In this document: in pieces, positions 15,543 to 24,177 of the stretch
How positions within the stretch are numbered: the first letter of the stretch is position 1
Layout of the letters: each line of letters starts with the position of its first letter
Assembly (NCBI RefSeq): GCF_013391405.1
Contig: NZ_JACBFD010000017.1
Location: 293 to 60,181, forward strand
Direction of reading: 5' to 3'
Origin: Staphylococcus sp. GSSP0090
GTDB lineage: Bacteria > Bacillota > Bacilli > Staphylococcales > Staphylococcaceae
Length of the DNA stretch: 59,889 bases
Made by a program: the position numbers and the translations under genes
Notes under the pieces: generated by a model
What the model saw: the letters and a program-made list of their open reading frames with translations, nothing else
Database searches by the model: none
What the model was told of the DNA's origin: nothing

Positions 15543-15707
15543 TTACAGTCTTTTTGTTTCGCTATACAAAATACCTACACCACAACCACTACTCCCCATT
15601 TGGTAATCAAATTTAATGATTTCAATATACGGATTTTCTTGTAAAAATTCATTCACTTTTTTGTTTAACCCTTTTTCAGTCATTGTATTAAAACATATAA
15701 ATTTCAT
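15543..15707 (-). CDS. Cse60-like small protein
   Basis: A 54-residue soluble protein, MKFICFNTMTEKGLNKKVNEFLQENP..., behind AAGGAAGG. The pattern (short strand, basic helix KxVNEFLxExP, strand IEIIKFDY, then CGVGILYS) resembles the sporulation-associated Cse60 family of Bacillus, which also occurs in non-sporulating bacteria. Isolated between convergent units. Function unknown. Confidence 0.55.
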   Translation of the reverse strand: MKFICFNTMTEKGLNKKVNEFLQENPYIEIIKFDYQMGSSGCGVGILYSETKRL

Positions 15708-15769
15708 AGTCAATCCTTCCTTTTCTAAGTGATTTTAATTATTTCTTAAATGTTGATTTATATGTCACG

Positions 15770-15784
15770 TCGCACGCATCAATA
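15770..15784. repeat. 15-bp direct repeat, copy 2
   Basis: Same TCGCACGCATCAATA word as at 4265-4279, again in a gene-free gap and in the same orientation. Confidence 0.4.
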
Positions 15785-15926
15785 TTAGGATGTTAGATAT
15801 ACATATATTATACCCAATAATTAGCAATATTTTGCAAGTTTAAATATTAACATAATTCACTTATAAAAGAATATATATGTTATCTTTGGTTATGTAGTGA
15901 ACTATATAAATTCAGAGGTGTTTATT

Positions 15927-16184
15927 TTGCGAAGAAAACTTATCAAGGCAGTCATTGAATTCATTATGATATTAGGGGTTACTTTTATAATTACTACTAT
16001 TTTAAATTTAACTGGGACAGATATTGGGTTGAATAGATATGGAGAAAAGTTAGCAAACGTAGAGTTGTTAAACATTTATGATAATAAAAAGTTAAATGGT
16101 TTAATCACCATTGGTTTAATCTTAGCGGCTATTTCATTTTTATATACACTATTTGTTGAAAAAGAAAAAGATAAGATGGATTGA
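15927..16184 (+). CDS. Family C membrane protein (intact copy)
   Basis: An 85-residue protein, TTG 15927 behind GAGGTG: MRRKLIKAVIEFIMILGV..., first helix, the conserved loop LTGTDIGLNRYGEKLANVEL with KKLNGL, second helix and a charged tail KEKDKMD. The copy at 12603-12875 is the same protein broken by a TAA. Function unknown. Confidence 0.65.
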   Translation: MRRKLIKAVIEFIMILGVTFIITTILNLTGTDIGLNRYGEKLANVELLNIYDNKKLNGLITIGLILAAISFLYTLFVEKEKDKMD

Positions 16185-16345
16185 ATGTGAAAAAAATCAA
16201 AGTGTGCATACTCATTGCTTTGTTTGAATTTAATTTTTATGAAGCATTATGATGATTCATAAAATTATCAATTTTGCATTTTAGTTGCGTATCATTCACA
16301 TTTGTAAATGCTGTTTATTAAGTCATCTATAATCTAATGAAAAAA

Positions 16346-16377
16346 GAATCTGAGATAGCTATTTATATCTCAGATTC
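16346..16377. terminator. Bidirectional terminator
   Basis: GAATCTGAGATA / TATCTCAGATTC perfect 12-bp stem with A-rich left and T-rich right flanks, overlapping the 3' end of the family-A gene at 16376. Confidence 0.7.
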
Positions 16378-16588
16378 ATTGTTTAAATTTTTGGTTATCT
16401 TCAATAGTGACGCCTTTTTCTTTAACATGCTTACTATTAGCTCTTATAAAGCCTATGGAATTAATTAAGAATAATGCTAATAGAACGATGGACGTTGTTA
16501 AACCACCAATTTCAAAAAATTGTAAAATAATGAAAACAATCATTAATGCTAGATTGATTGTGTGATGAATATACAAAGCTTTAGACAT
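16376..16588 (-). CDS. Family A small membrane protein
   Basis: A 70-residue protein, MSKALYIHHTINLALMIVF..., two helices, tail VKEKGVTIEDNQKFKQ; AAAGGAG ribosome site. Fourth member of family A and the only one outside a cassette. Its intact ends support real expression. Function unknown. Confidence 0.7.
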   Translation of the reverse strand: MSKALYIHHTINLALMIVFIILQFFEIGGLTTSIVLLALFLINSIGFIRANSKHVKEKGVTIEDNQKFKQ

Positions 16589-16823
16589 ATACTTTCACTC
16601 CTTTAATCACATATATAAAATGAATAATCAACTGTTTGATAATAGATAGCGAACAACTTGTTGTGTGTTTATAATATAACATAGTTGATATATTAATATA
16701 AGTGAGTATAAACCGACCATTTTCGCTCAAACTAGTTTGTTAGAAACAAAGTATCGTACTATTTGAAATGAAGGTATAGCATGAAAGAAGGTCATTATAC
16801 ATAATGACGATTGCTATATAAAT

Positions 16824-16874
16824 AAAATAGGTTAGCCATCATAGAACAATCTAATACGATGGCTAACCTATTTT
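16824..16874. terminator. Terminator hairpin after the YxeA-like gene
   Basis: TAGGTTAGCCATC / GATGGCTAACCTA stem flanked by A- and T-runs, just beyond the stop codon at 16879 on the minus strand. Confidence 0.75.
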
Positions 16875-16878
16875 ATTA

Positions 16879-17292
16879 TTATTGTTGCGATTCTAACTTT
16901 TTCAAGGGTTTATTAGGTACGTTATCTTTAGAAACCTCATTGTATGATTTTGCTTCGCCTAAGAATAATGAAACCTTTAAATAAGCGCCTTTTTTAAGTT
17001 TTTTCATTCCATTAAAAGTAACGGTATGACCTACACCGTCTTTATCGAAACCATCCGTCATATAAGCATATTCTCCGATTTGATTTTTACCATTCTTTTT
17101 AAGAGGATCACTTACTTGGACATAATAGTCAGTTTCTCTAATCAAAGGATTGAATTGCGCATAATCTCGTACATTAGCATGATCACTATGTTGCTCGGCA
17201 TACGCTTTCCAAGCAAATAAGACGATAAAGATGCACGCTATACCAATGATAATACTAGTAATTGTGATGATGAATTTTCTAGAAATGTTCAC
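16879..17292 (-). CDS. YxeA/DUF1093-family protein
   Basis: A 137-residue protein, GTG start behind AAGGAG. One N-terminal membrane helix (IGIACIFIVLFAWKAYA) is followed by FNPLIRETDYYVQV, GMKKLKKGAYLKV and GEAKSYNEV, collinear with the protein at 15001-15384 (about 40% identical by eye). It follows the DUF4870 gene at 17349-17684 by 56 bases, a pair repeated at 36736-37536. Probably faces the cell exterior. Confidence 0.8.
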   Translation of the reverse strand: MNISRKFIITITSIIIGIACIFIVLFAWKAYAEQHSDHANVRDYAQFNPLIRETDYYVQVSDPLKKNGKNQIGEYAYMTDGFDKDGVGHTVTFNGMKKLKKGAYLKVSLFLGEAKSYNEVSKDNVPNKPLKKLESQQ

Positions 17293-17348
17293 TTTAGCAA
17301 CTCCTTAACTCCTCAATTTATATATTCTTTTATGTGACTGGGTTTTGA

Positions 17349-17684
17349 TTATTTTGTTAAAAGTTTTATACCGCGAATTAAATTAATGATAAATAGAATA
17401 ATGACGAAAATAGCAAAAAGTAAACCCATTGCTATAGAGACATAAGAAATCGTTTCAGGATTATCAAATGTTTTTTCATAGACCTCTTTAGAGAATATAA
17501 ATGCAAGACTACTTAAAAAATAAAAAATAGCTATAGCAATATGGTTTAATAGTGCTTTTTTAGCATGACTCGTTATAGGTTTATGTGTGAGTATCCAAAC
17601 GATAATTGGAAATAAGATTGGTGCAAAAAACACACTAAAATAATTTAATGAGGATAGAACATTTTGATTGTTTTGATTATCCAT
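17349..17684 (-). CDS. DUF4870-type membrane protein
   Basis: A 111-residue protein with three helices; LSSLNYFSVFFAPILFPIIVWI and the following HAKKALLNHI are the DUF4870 (YtdP/Tic20-like) pattern. GGAGG before the ATG. Transcribed ahead of the YxeA-like gene at 16879-17292. The homolog at 37171-37536 has the same partner. Function unknown; the constant partner suggests joint action at the membrane. Confidence 0.8.
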   Translation of the reverse strand: MDNQNNQNVLSSLNYFSVFFAPILFPIIVWILTHKPITSHAKKALLNHIAIAIFYFLSSLAFIFSKEVYEKTFDNPETISYVSIAMGLLFAIFVIILFIINLIRGIKLLTK

Positions 17685-17885
17685 GGTGTTTCACCTCCGA
17701 TAATCAAAGTAAAACACAAAAAAATAAGATGATAAACAATACAATGTTGAAGTGACAACATTGTAAGTCATATATAAATTTTATGTAAATTTATTGAGGA
17801 TATAAGATAGTTGTATATCTTTAGTTGTTGCCATAAACTATAATTATAAATCAATAGGCGTCATTTTTATGATTAAGGGTGTTAC

Positions 17886-18230
17886 ATGGGCAACTTAGTT
17901 AAATTAGAAAGTACCTTTGTTTTAATTCTAGTACTCAGCATCTATGCTATATTTGATTTTTCTTTTTGGATCTTTTTAATATTTTTATTAGCGCCTGATT
18001 TAACTGCTATTGGCTACGTATTTAATAAACGGATAGGTAGCATGGTCTATAATGTGGGGCACATGTATGTGTTGTCAATCTTAGTAACAATATTATATTT
18101 ATGGGCTAAAGCGCCTGTTTTATTGCAAATTGCACTTATTTGGTTAGCAAATATTAGTATCGATCGAACGCTAGGTTATGGGCTAAAGTATGCTTCAGAT
18201 TTTAAAATAACGACCGTACAAAAACTTTGA
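17886..18230 (+). CDS. DUF4260-family membrane protein
   Basis: A 114-residue protein with four hydrophobic segments. The APDLTAIGYV, YNVGHMY and DRTLGYGLKY motifs are those of the DUF4260 family. AAGGGTG before the ATG. Function unknown. Confidence 0.8.
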   Translation: MGNLVKLESTFVLILVLSIYAIFDFSFWIFLIFLLAPDLTAIGYVFNKRIGSMVYNVGHMYVLSILVTILYLWAKAPVLLQIALIWLANISIDRTLGYGLKYASDFKITTVQKL

Positions 18231-18264
18231 GAATCTAATTTCAATTAAAATATGGAGGTATTTG

Positions 18265-18660
18265 ATGAATAAACAATCATTAAAAACACAAATTGAAAAC
18301 TTATACCAAGATATCCTAATTAATTTAAGAACTGAAAAAATAGATGATTATTTTGCAGCTGAGTATATACAAGAAACAGATCATGATACGTTAGATTTAA
18401 CAGAGTTTAAGGCGCATCTTAAAAAATTAAAAGAAGTGGTAAAGACTTTAACGATAGAGCGATTTAAAGATATGTTGATAGACGAACAACAACAAACCAT
18501 ATTTTTAAGATACGATGTTAGTGTAGAGAAAAAGGATAGTTCGAAAGGCAATATTGAGGTCTATGCGATATTTAAATTTAATGAATCTGGCAAAGTCACT
18601 TCATGTCGAGAGTTGACTAAAGCGTATCACCAAGACGTACGAGGCTTAGCCAATATATAA
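18265..18660 (+). CDS. SnoaL/NTF2-like protein
   Basis: A 131-residue soluble protein; start at ATG 18265 behind GGAGG. An N-terminal helix (LYQDILINLRTEKIDDYFAAEYIQ), LDLTEFKAHLKKLKE, then alternating strands ending FKFNESGKVTSCRELTKAY match the cone-shaped NTF2/SnoaL fold. The ligand or reaction is unknown. It lies 41 bases ahead of the PaiB-like gene and may share its message. Confidence 0.7.
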   Translation: MNKQSLKTQIENLYQDILINLRTEKIDDYFAAEYIQETDHDTLDLTEFKAHLKKLKEVVKTLTIERFKDMLIDEQQQTIFLRYDVSVEKKDSSKGNIEVYAIFKFNESGKVTSCRELTKAYHQDVRGLANI

Positions 18661-18701
18661 ATTTTGTATTATTGTATTTATTGATTAAAGGGGGGCTAAT
18701 C

Positions 18702-19316
18702 ATGTATATTCCTAAATATTATGAAATGAAAGATTATGAAGAGATTAAAAATTTTATCCAAGCACATGCATTTGCAACTGTCGTTTCGATAAGTGAGGAT
18801 AAACCTATTGCGACGCATGTTCCAGTTAATATATATGAGGACGATAAACAATTATATGTTTCTGGCCATCTAGCAAAAGGAAACAAACAATGGCGGACTT
18901 TTGAAGACAATACATCGGTCTTAGTGATTTTCCAAGGGCCGCACGGTTATATTTCATCTACATGGTATGAAAACGAAGATGTGCCTACGTGGGACTATCA
19001 AAGTGTTCATATTTATGGAGAAAGTCAAATATTATCAGATAAAGAACTTGAGTCAGATGTGGCAAAACTATTAGATAGCTATGAGGCGCATCGTGAAGAT
19101 GGCGCAACTTGGGAGCGTTTGTCTAATAGTACAAAACAACAAATCAAGGGTATTGTCGGATTTAAAATTAAGGTTAATGACATACAAGCTGCATACAAAT
19201 TGAGTCAGAATAAATCTGAGAAAGATTATGCCAATATTGTTGAACATTTAGCTGAGAGTGATGATGAATCAGAACAACAACTGGCAGAAGCTATCAAAGA
19301 CCATAGACAATCTTAG
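18702..19316 (+). CDS. paiB: PaiB-family FMN-binding protein
   Basis: A 204-residue protein starting at ATG 18702 behind AAGGGGGG. MYIPKYYEMKDYEEIKNFI, FATVVSISEDKPIATHVPV, HLAKGNKQW and FQGPHGYISSTWY are signatures of the PaiB family (split-barrel FMN-binding). In Bacillus, PaiB with PaiA was described as a negative regulator of degradative enzymes and sporulation genes; biochemical action is unsettled. The paiA partner is not here. Confidence 0.85.
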   Translation: MYIPKYYEMKDYEEIKNFIQAHAFATVVSISEDKPIATHVPVNIYEDDKQLYVSGHLAKGNKQWRTFEDNTSVLVIFQGPHGYISSTWYENEDVPTWDYQSVHIYGESQILSDKELESDVAKLLDSYEAHREDGATWERLSNSTKQQIKGIVGFKIKVNDIQAAYKLSQNKSEKDYANIVEHLAESDDESEQQLAEAIKDHRQS

Positions 19317-19454
19317 AAGCATACAAACGAACAAGCCGTTCAAGACAAGATCATTATTGTGGATTTGGTTTTTGATGGGCATTAAAGGGGTATTCTAATA
19401 CAAAGACTACGCGCAGACTGACCTTCATATGATGAAATTTATCATGCTTCTAAG
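19312..19454. repeat. 11-bp inverted repeat bounding ~120 bp
   Basis: CTTAGAAGCAT (19312-19322) and its complement ATGCTTCTAAG (19444-19454) enclose a gene-free segment just after the PaiB stop. Could be a MITE-like scar or chance. Confidence 0.3.
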
Positions 19455-19527
19455 TTAATAAGTTCATGAATGCTCAATTAAAAGAATTGCGTTTGAATTT
19501 ATCTTTATCATACTAGAGGTGATGAAA

Positions 19528-19716
19528 ATGGCTACGTTTGTATTGATTTTTCACTTAGTTTGTTTGGTATTTGTATTAGTAGCGGGCGTTGTGGCATTAA
19601 AAGAATTTAGAAAGCCTGTCAAAAACCGCAATCAAAAAAGAATTGATGCATTACTCATATTTGTATTAGTGGTTGCATTAGTTGCGATATTATCAAGTGT
19701 ATTCACTGATTTATAA
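19528..19716 (+). CDS. Small two-helix membrane protein
   Basis: A 62-residue protein; ATG 19528 is best placed behind GAGGTGATG. MATFVLIFHLVCLVFVLV, basic loop KEFRKPVKNRNQKRID, second helix to VFTDL. A terminator follows directly. Function unknown. Confidence 0.65.
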   Translation: MATFVLIFHLVCLVFVLVAGVVALKEFRKPVKNRNQKRIDALLIFVLVVALVAILSSVFTDL

Positions 19717-19717
19717 T

Positions 19718-19747
19718 AAAACTGCCATCATTGAAGGTGGCAGTTTT
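19718..19747 (+). terminator. Rho-independent terminator
   Basis: AAACTGCCATC / GGTGGCAGTTT stem followed by TTAAT. Confidence 0.75.
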
Positions 19748-19912
19748 TAATTTTTAATTCATATTAAGATGAAATCAGAAAAATTAATAAGTAGTATAAA
19801 ACAATAAAAATTTTGTGAAAGTTTGAATAATATTATAAACTAAAATTATAGATACTATAGTGTAAAGTAGTATTTATAATATGATAAGTATTAAAAGAAA
19901 AGGAGACTTTTT

Positions 19913-21211
19913 ATGAAATATAGGTTGAGTTTGTCTGTAGTCTTGGCAACGAGTTTAATTTTAAGTACAACAGTAGCACAGGCGCAGGAGCGCAATCATA
20001 AGCAAACCGCTGAGAAAAGTGCAAAAGAGAATACAAGTAAGCCGATTGATTTCGAAAAAGCACAAAAGATGAGTCCTCAAGCGTTGAAAGATCAACTGAC
20101 ACCAGAAGATTTAAAATTACATAATAAAGTAGCAGAACATAATGCGATTGAACCGCGTACATTTGCGAATAGAGCATATCAAGACGTGAATACATATATT
20201 GAGAACAAAAATATTAAGCCAGCTCAAATTGTTCAGGACGCAAGAATGAATAGTTTACCGAAATATAATTATAAATCTGGAAAATTTATTGGTGTAGTGA
20301 TTCATGAAACAGCCAACCCCAATAGTACAATAGATGGCGAAGTGAACTATATGTATAACAACTACAATAGTGCGTTCGTCCATGCATATGCAAGTAGTGA
20401 TAAAATTATTCAAACTGCGCCGAGTAACTATTTAGCGTGGGGTGCTGGTGCGAATGCCAATCCGTACTTTTATCAAATCGAATTAACACGTTCTAATACG
20501 TTTGATGGTTTTGCTAAATCTGTAAATAACCAAGCGTATTTAGCAGCAAAAATGCTTAAACAAAATGGCTTAACACCATCACTTGCAGATAATAATCAAG
20601 GTACAGGTACAATTATTAGTCATAATGCGATCAGTCAATATTGGGGTGGCACAGACCACTCTGATCCAGTTGGTTATTTTAGCCAATGGGGCTACAACAT
20701 GAATCAGTTTTATAGTTTAGTTCAAAAACACTATAAAGCACTCTCTGGCGGTAACAGCGATGCGATTACAGGATCAACTTATAAAGTGGTTAAGGGCGAT
20801 ACATTGTATAGTATTTCTAAAAGAAGCGGTGTAACGATTGATAATATTAAAAAATGGAACAACTTGAAGAGTAATTCACTGTCAGTCGGTCAGACATTAA
20901 AGTTAAAAGCACCAAGTAATAATGGAACCATATCAGGTGATACACACACGGTTACTACAGGTGATACGTTATATAATATTTCTAAAAGAAGTGGCGTCAG
21001 CGTAGATAATATTAAAAAGTGGAATAATCTTAAATCTGATAGCATTAGTAAAGGTCAAACGTTATATTTAGTTAAAACCTATACAGTGAAAAAGGGTGAT
21101 ACATTATACAGTATTGCTAAAAACCAAAAGACAACGGTAGATAAAATCAAAGCGGATAACAAATTGAATTCCAATAGTATTAAAGTAGGCCAAATACTGA
21201 AAATTAAATAG
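19913..21211 (+). CDS. Secreted N-acetylmuramoyl-L-alanine amidase with three LysM repeats
   Basis: A 432-residue cell-wall hydrolase. Signal peptide 1-25 (cut after AQA). Residues about 115-275 form an Amidase_2 domain of the staphylococcal Atl type: FIGVVIHETANPNSTI with the zinc ligand His131, FVHAYASSDKIIQTAP, His237 and GGTDHSDPVGYFSQWGY. It should cut the amide between MurNAc and L-Ala. Three LysM repeats (starting about 290, 344 and 389; YKVVKGDTLYSISK type) bind peptidoglycan. In Atl the domain is joined to GW repeats instead; here the order is amidase then LysM, the reverse of Sle1 and Aaa. AAAGGAG ribosome site, terminator at 21220. Confidence 0.92.
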   Translation: MKYRLSLSVVLATSLILSTTVAQAQERNHKQTAEKSAKENTSKPIDFEKAQKMSPQALKDQLTPEDLKLHNKVAEHNAIEPRTFANRAYQDVNTYIENKNIKPAQIVQDARMNSLPKYNYKSGKFIGVVIHETANPNSTIDGEVNYMYNNYNSAFVHAYASSDKIIQTAPSNYLAWGAGANANPYFYQIELTRSNTFDGFAKSVNNQAYLAAKMLKQNGLTPSLADNNQGTGTIISHNAISQYWGGTDHSDPVGYFSQWGYNMNQFYSLVQKHYKALSGGNSDAITGSTYKVVKGDTLYSISKRSGVTIDNIKKWNNLKSNSLSVGQTLKLKAPSNNGTISGDTHTVTTGDTLYNISKRSGVSVDNIKKWNNLKSDSISKGQTLYLVKTYTVKKGDTLYSIAKNQKTTVDKIKADNKLNSNSIKVGQILKIK

Positions 21212-21219
21212 AAAATTAA

Positions 21220-21266
21220 AGACACTTCATTTAATTGTTAGATACAAAAATGAAGTGTCTCTTTTT
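21220..21266. terminator. Terminator between convergent genes
   Basis: AGACACTTCATTT / AAATGAAGTGTCT perfect 13-bp stem followed by CTTTTTT; serves the amidase gene and perhaps the GNAT on the other strand. Confidence 0.8.
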
Positions 21267-21280
21267 TAAGATATAGCATT

Positions 21281-21694
21281 TTAAAGTGTTGGTCTAATCA
21301 AACTATAGGCTACTGTATGATATTTATCATTTGAATAGAAACCATGTTTTTCATAAAAATGTCTAGTGTTATCAGTATTATCTGTTAGGAGGACGATTTG
21401 CATTACATTTTGATATTTATTTAATATTTTATTTAAAAGTTGACTACCTAATCCTTTGTTTTGAAATGGTTTTAATATCAATATATCCTGAATGTAAATG
21501 ATAGATATACCATCACCAACAGTTCGAATAAGACCGATAAGTGTTTCATTTTCCCATATTGAAAGTACATCTAAAGAATTCATTATTGCTTCATTTAGTT
21601 TATCGGGATTAGCGGTATAGTTAAGCCAACCAGCATTATTATATAAATTAACCAATTGATTTAACGGTATATTTGGATTTTTTGAAAAGTGCAT
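21281..21694 (-). CDS. GNAT-family N-acetyltransferase
   Basis: A 137-residue acetyltransferase. ENETLIGLIRTVGDG, IYIQDILILKPFQNKGLGSQLL (acetyl-CoA loop) and TRHFYEKHGFYSND are the GNAT motifs. It resembles the protein at 32121-32540 in plan. Substrate unknown. The ribosome site is weak (GGAG 15 bases away). Confidence 0.85.
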   Translation of the reverse strand: MHFSKNPNIPLNQLVNLYNNAGWLNYTANPDKLNEAIMNSLDVLSIWENETLIGLIRTVGDGISIIYIQDILILKPFQNKGLGSQLLNKILNKYQNVMQIVLLTDNTDNTRHFYEKHGFYSNDKYHTVAYSLIRPTL

Positions 21695-21731
21695 TAGATT
21701 GAAACTCCAGTCTTCATTTTAGTTTATTTTA

Positions 21732-21869
21732 TTATTTATAATTTTTGAGACTTTGATATTGTATGTTTCTTGAGACAATCCATCGAAGTCTTTTGTGCTT
21801 TGTTGAATCTTGGATTTGTTGTTGTGCTTCCTCAGACATGCCTTCTATTGAAGAATCAGTTGCTGGCAT
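21732..21869 (-). CDS. Short open frame, probably a gene remnant
   Basis: A 45-codon frame MPATDSSIEGMSEEAQQQIQDS... without a ribosome-binding site. The hydrophilic IEGMSEEAQQQIQ segment looks like real coding sequence from a longer protein, but I do not recognise it. Most probably a fragment. Confidence 0.25.
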   Translation of the reverse strand: MPATDSSIEGMSEEAQQQIQDSTKHKRLRWIVSRNIQYQSLKNYK

Positions 21870-21995
21870 ATGATTTAAATAGATTTGATATACTTCTTAA
21901 TATAATAAATTGTTAATATTGCGCTATATTTATTTGTAATAGAGGTGTAAAATGAGACAAAATATAGTTATATTAAAATAATTAGGGTGATGCAA

Positions 21996-22199
21996 ATGAA
22001 GTATTTTAATAACTTTCATTTTTCATTATATATAGTATTGATGATTTTTATAACTACTATCATATTTGTATATTTTGATTTTTCAGCATATAAAGGATAT
22101 GGATTAATATGCTATATCATTCTTATGTTAATAAGCATATGGATAGGTATTATGAATCGAAAATATAACTTAAATAAAGAGTCGAAAAAGAAAAAATAG
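21996..22199 (+). CDS. Small two-helix membrane protein
   Basis: A 67-residue protein; ATG 21996 is best placed behind AGGGTGA. Two helices and a very basic tail KYNLNKESKKKK. Function unknown. Confidence 0.55.
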   Translation: MKYFNNFHFSLYIVLMIFITTIIFVYFDFSAYKGYGLICYIILMLISIWIGIMNRKYNLNKESKKKK

Positions 22200-22327
22200 A
22201 ATAATTTGAGTGAACTGATGGTAAATTTTAAGATATAAATTAAAATACTTATCTTGTAAAAGTTTGGGCATCAGAACCTCTACTTTTCACTAAATGTATA
22301 AGTAGTTGAAAAAAAGAGCGTTTTATA

Positions 22328-22640
22328 TCAAATCGTTTCTGAAAATATAAAATGCGTTTTTGTATGACCATATTTTTGTAAAATATCTATAAAAGATTCA
22401 ACATCTTGCATCGTTTTAAATCTTGCCTTAAATAAAAAACAGCTATCTCCTGATATACGATAATAAAATGCGATCAATTCCTACAAAATTATAGATATAA
22501 GATAGGATTGTAATGAATTTATTGCCCAATGTATTTGATACAAAGTCGATTTTCTTATATTGATCGTTTACTGATTGAAGATCGTTTTCGATTGCTAATT
22601 GTATGCCTATGTTTTTTCCTTTTGAAATGTATTCATTCAT
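22328..22640 (-). pseudogene. Lrp/AsnC-type regulator remnant
   Basis: Before TGA 22328 one frame reads AFYYRISGDSCFLFKARFKT MQDVESFIDILQKYGHTKTHF; the YRISGDSCF...L.K motif and the end are typical of the ligand-binding (RAM) domain of Lrp/AsnC regulators. Upstream the coding signal moves to another frame (NDQYKKIDFVSNTLGNK), and no helix-turn-helix is left. At least one frameshift and loss of the 5' part. Confidence 0.55.
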
Positions 22641-22666
22641 TTTCTACTGATTACAATACATTTCTG

Positions 22667-23158
22667 TTAAAAATGGATGTAAAATATTTTATCTGTATAA
22701 TCTCTGATGATGGATACTAAATCTTTAAATTGGATCCAAACAGTCGCTGTATTTTCATTTGGATGAATACCAATGCTTTCAAATTCCATTAGTTTTTTAT
22801 CAAATACTATTTCTACGATATTAGATGTATCATTTAAAATTCCGAAAGGCGTAACAGCGCCTTTATCTAATCCAAGATATTTTTGCAAATCATTTTCAGA
22901 TGCAAAACTCAAAGGGCGACTGTTTAATTGATATTGCAAATCTTTTAAGTCTACACGTGTATTCTTTTCTATCGTGACTAAAAAATAACGTTTCTTTTTA
23001 TCGTCACGGAGAAAAAGATTTTTAGCAACTTGATGAACTCCATCGATGGATAGGTCATTCATTTCATCGATGGTATATGCTGCTGCATGGTTCACTTTTT
23101 TAAACGTAATGTTCCGTTCATCTAATAATTTATAAACTGTTTGTTGATTTTGAAACAT
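22667..23158 (-). CDS. YbaK/PrdX-type aminoacyl-tRNA deacylase
   Basis: A 163-residue protein starting at ATG 23158 behind AAGGAGA. YKLLDERNITFKKVNHAAAYTI, QVAKNLFLRDDKKKRYFLV and LGLDKGAVTPFGILND are signatures of the YbaK/ProX editing family (prolyl-tRNA deacylase PrdX), which hydrolyses mischarged aminoacyl-tRNA such as Ala-tRNAPro. It is divergently transcribed from the LysR regulator at 23299, which may control it. Confidence 0.88.
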   Translation of the reverse strand: MFQNQQTVYKLLDERNITFKKVNHAAAYTIDEMNDLSIDGVHQVAKNLFLRDDKKKRYFLVTIEKNTRVDLKDLQYQLNSRPLSFASENDLQKYLGLDKGAVTPFGILNDTSNIVEIVFDKKLMEFESIGIHPNENTATVWIQFKDLVSIIRDYTDKIFYIHF

Positions 23159-23298
23159 ATGAAATTCTCCTTTTTGTTTTATCAATTTATATTCCTTATT
23201 AGTTAAGTTTGTTTTATCATACAGAATATGAGGCCATTTGAGAAGCGACGTTATTTAATAAGAGACATGTCAATTCGTCATGGGAGGAGAGTGTTTAT

Positions 23299-24177
23299 AT
23301 GGATACAAAGAAATATAAAGTGTTACTTCGTGCAATTGATTCTGGTAGTTTAACAAAGGCTGCTGAAGAATTAGGTTACACCCAATCAGGTGTTAGTCAT
23401 ATGATTCGAAATTTAGAAAAAGAAATGGGCTTTACCATATTGTTTCGTCATAGTACAGGTGTAAACCTTACTGAAGATGGAAAGCGAATTATGCCCATGC
23501 TTCGTGAACTTGTAAAATGGGAGGAGCAACTTTATCAAGTGACTTCATCTATTAAGGGGGTGGATATTGGTCACATTTCGATTGGTACTTTAACAAGTAT
23601 GTCGGTAAATTGGTTGCCTCTAGTTATTAAAGCGTTTCAAAAGAATTATCCGAATATTAGAATCACTTTAAAAGAGGGAGGAAATCAGGAAATTGTAGAA
23701 TTATTAGAAGAAGGAAAACTTGATTTTGCTTTTTGTATTTATCCTTCTTCACTAGATCTGGATTGGTTACCATTAAAAGAAGATTACCTAATGGTTGTAA
23801 TGCCAACGGACAATATGAATTATGCTAATAATTTATTTTATTATTCTGATATTGAAAAATATCCATTTATACAGTTACCATATAAATTTGACTATGAAGT
23901 GCATCGACTATTTGAAAAACATCAAATAAAACCCAATGTGAAGTTTACATCCACAGATGATTACACAATCATTTCTATGGTTGAACAAGGCTTGGGAATC
24001 AGTATTTTACCTAAGTTAGTATTAGAAGGATACAAGCATAGGAAAATTCGAATGTTAAATTTAGAACCACCATATTTACGAAATTTAGGTATTGCCATTA
24101 CTTCTGTTAAAAAAGCGTCTCCAGCAGCCAAAAAATTTATCGAGTATGCCCAATACATTATTTTGAATGAAATTTAA
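23299..24177 (+). CDS. LysR-family transcriptional regulator
   Basis: A 292-residue LysR-type regulator. Winged helix-turn-helix at residues 1-60 (AIDSGSLTKAAEELGYTQSGVSHMIRNLEKEMGF), effector-binding domain about 90-290 including ISIGTLTSMSVNWLP and EQGLGISILP. GGGAGGAGAG ribosome site. The 140-base gap to the divergent YbaK-type gene is the likely operator region. Effector unknown. Confidence 0.92.
   Translation: MDTKKYKVLLRAIDSGSLTKAAEELGYTQSGVSHMIRNLEKEMGFTILFRHSTGVNLTEDGKRIMPMLRELVKWEEQLYQVTSSIKGVDIGHISIGTLTSMSVNWLPLVIKAFQKNYPNIRITLKEGGNQEIVELLEEGKLDFAFCIYPSSLDLDWLPLKEDYLMVVMPTDNMNYANNLFYYSDIEKYPFIQLPYKFDYEVHRLFEKHQIKPNVKFTSTDDYTIISMVEQGLGISILPKLVLEGYKHRKIRMLNLEPPYLRNLGIAITSVKKASPAAKKFIEYAQYIILNEI

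Noticed and set aside
19913..21211. Repeated TTTC(T/C)AAAAGAAG-type words suggesting a CRISPR or tandem array
   Set aside because: They are the LysM coding repeats; spacing and translation explain them.
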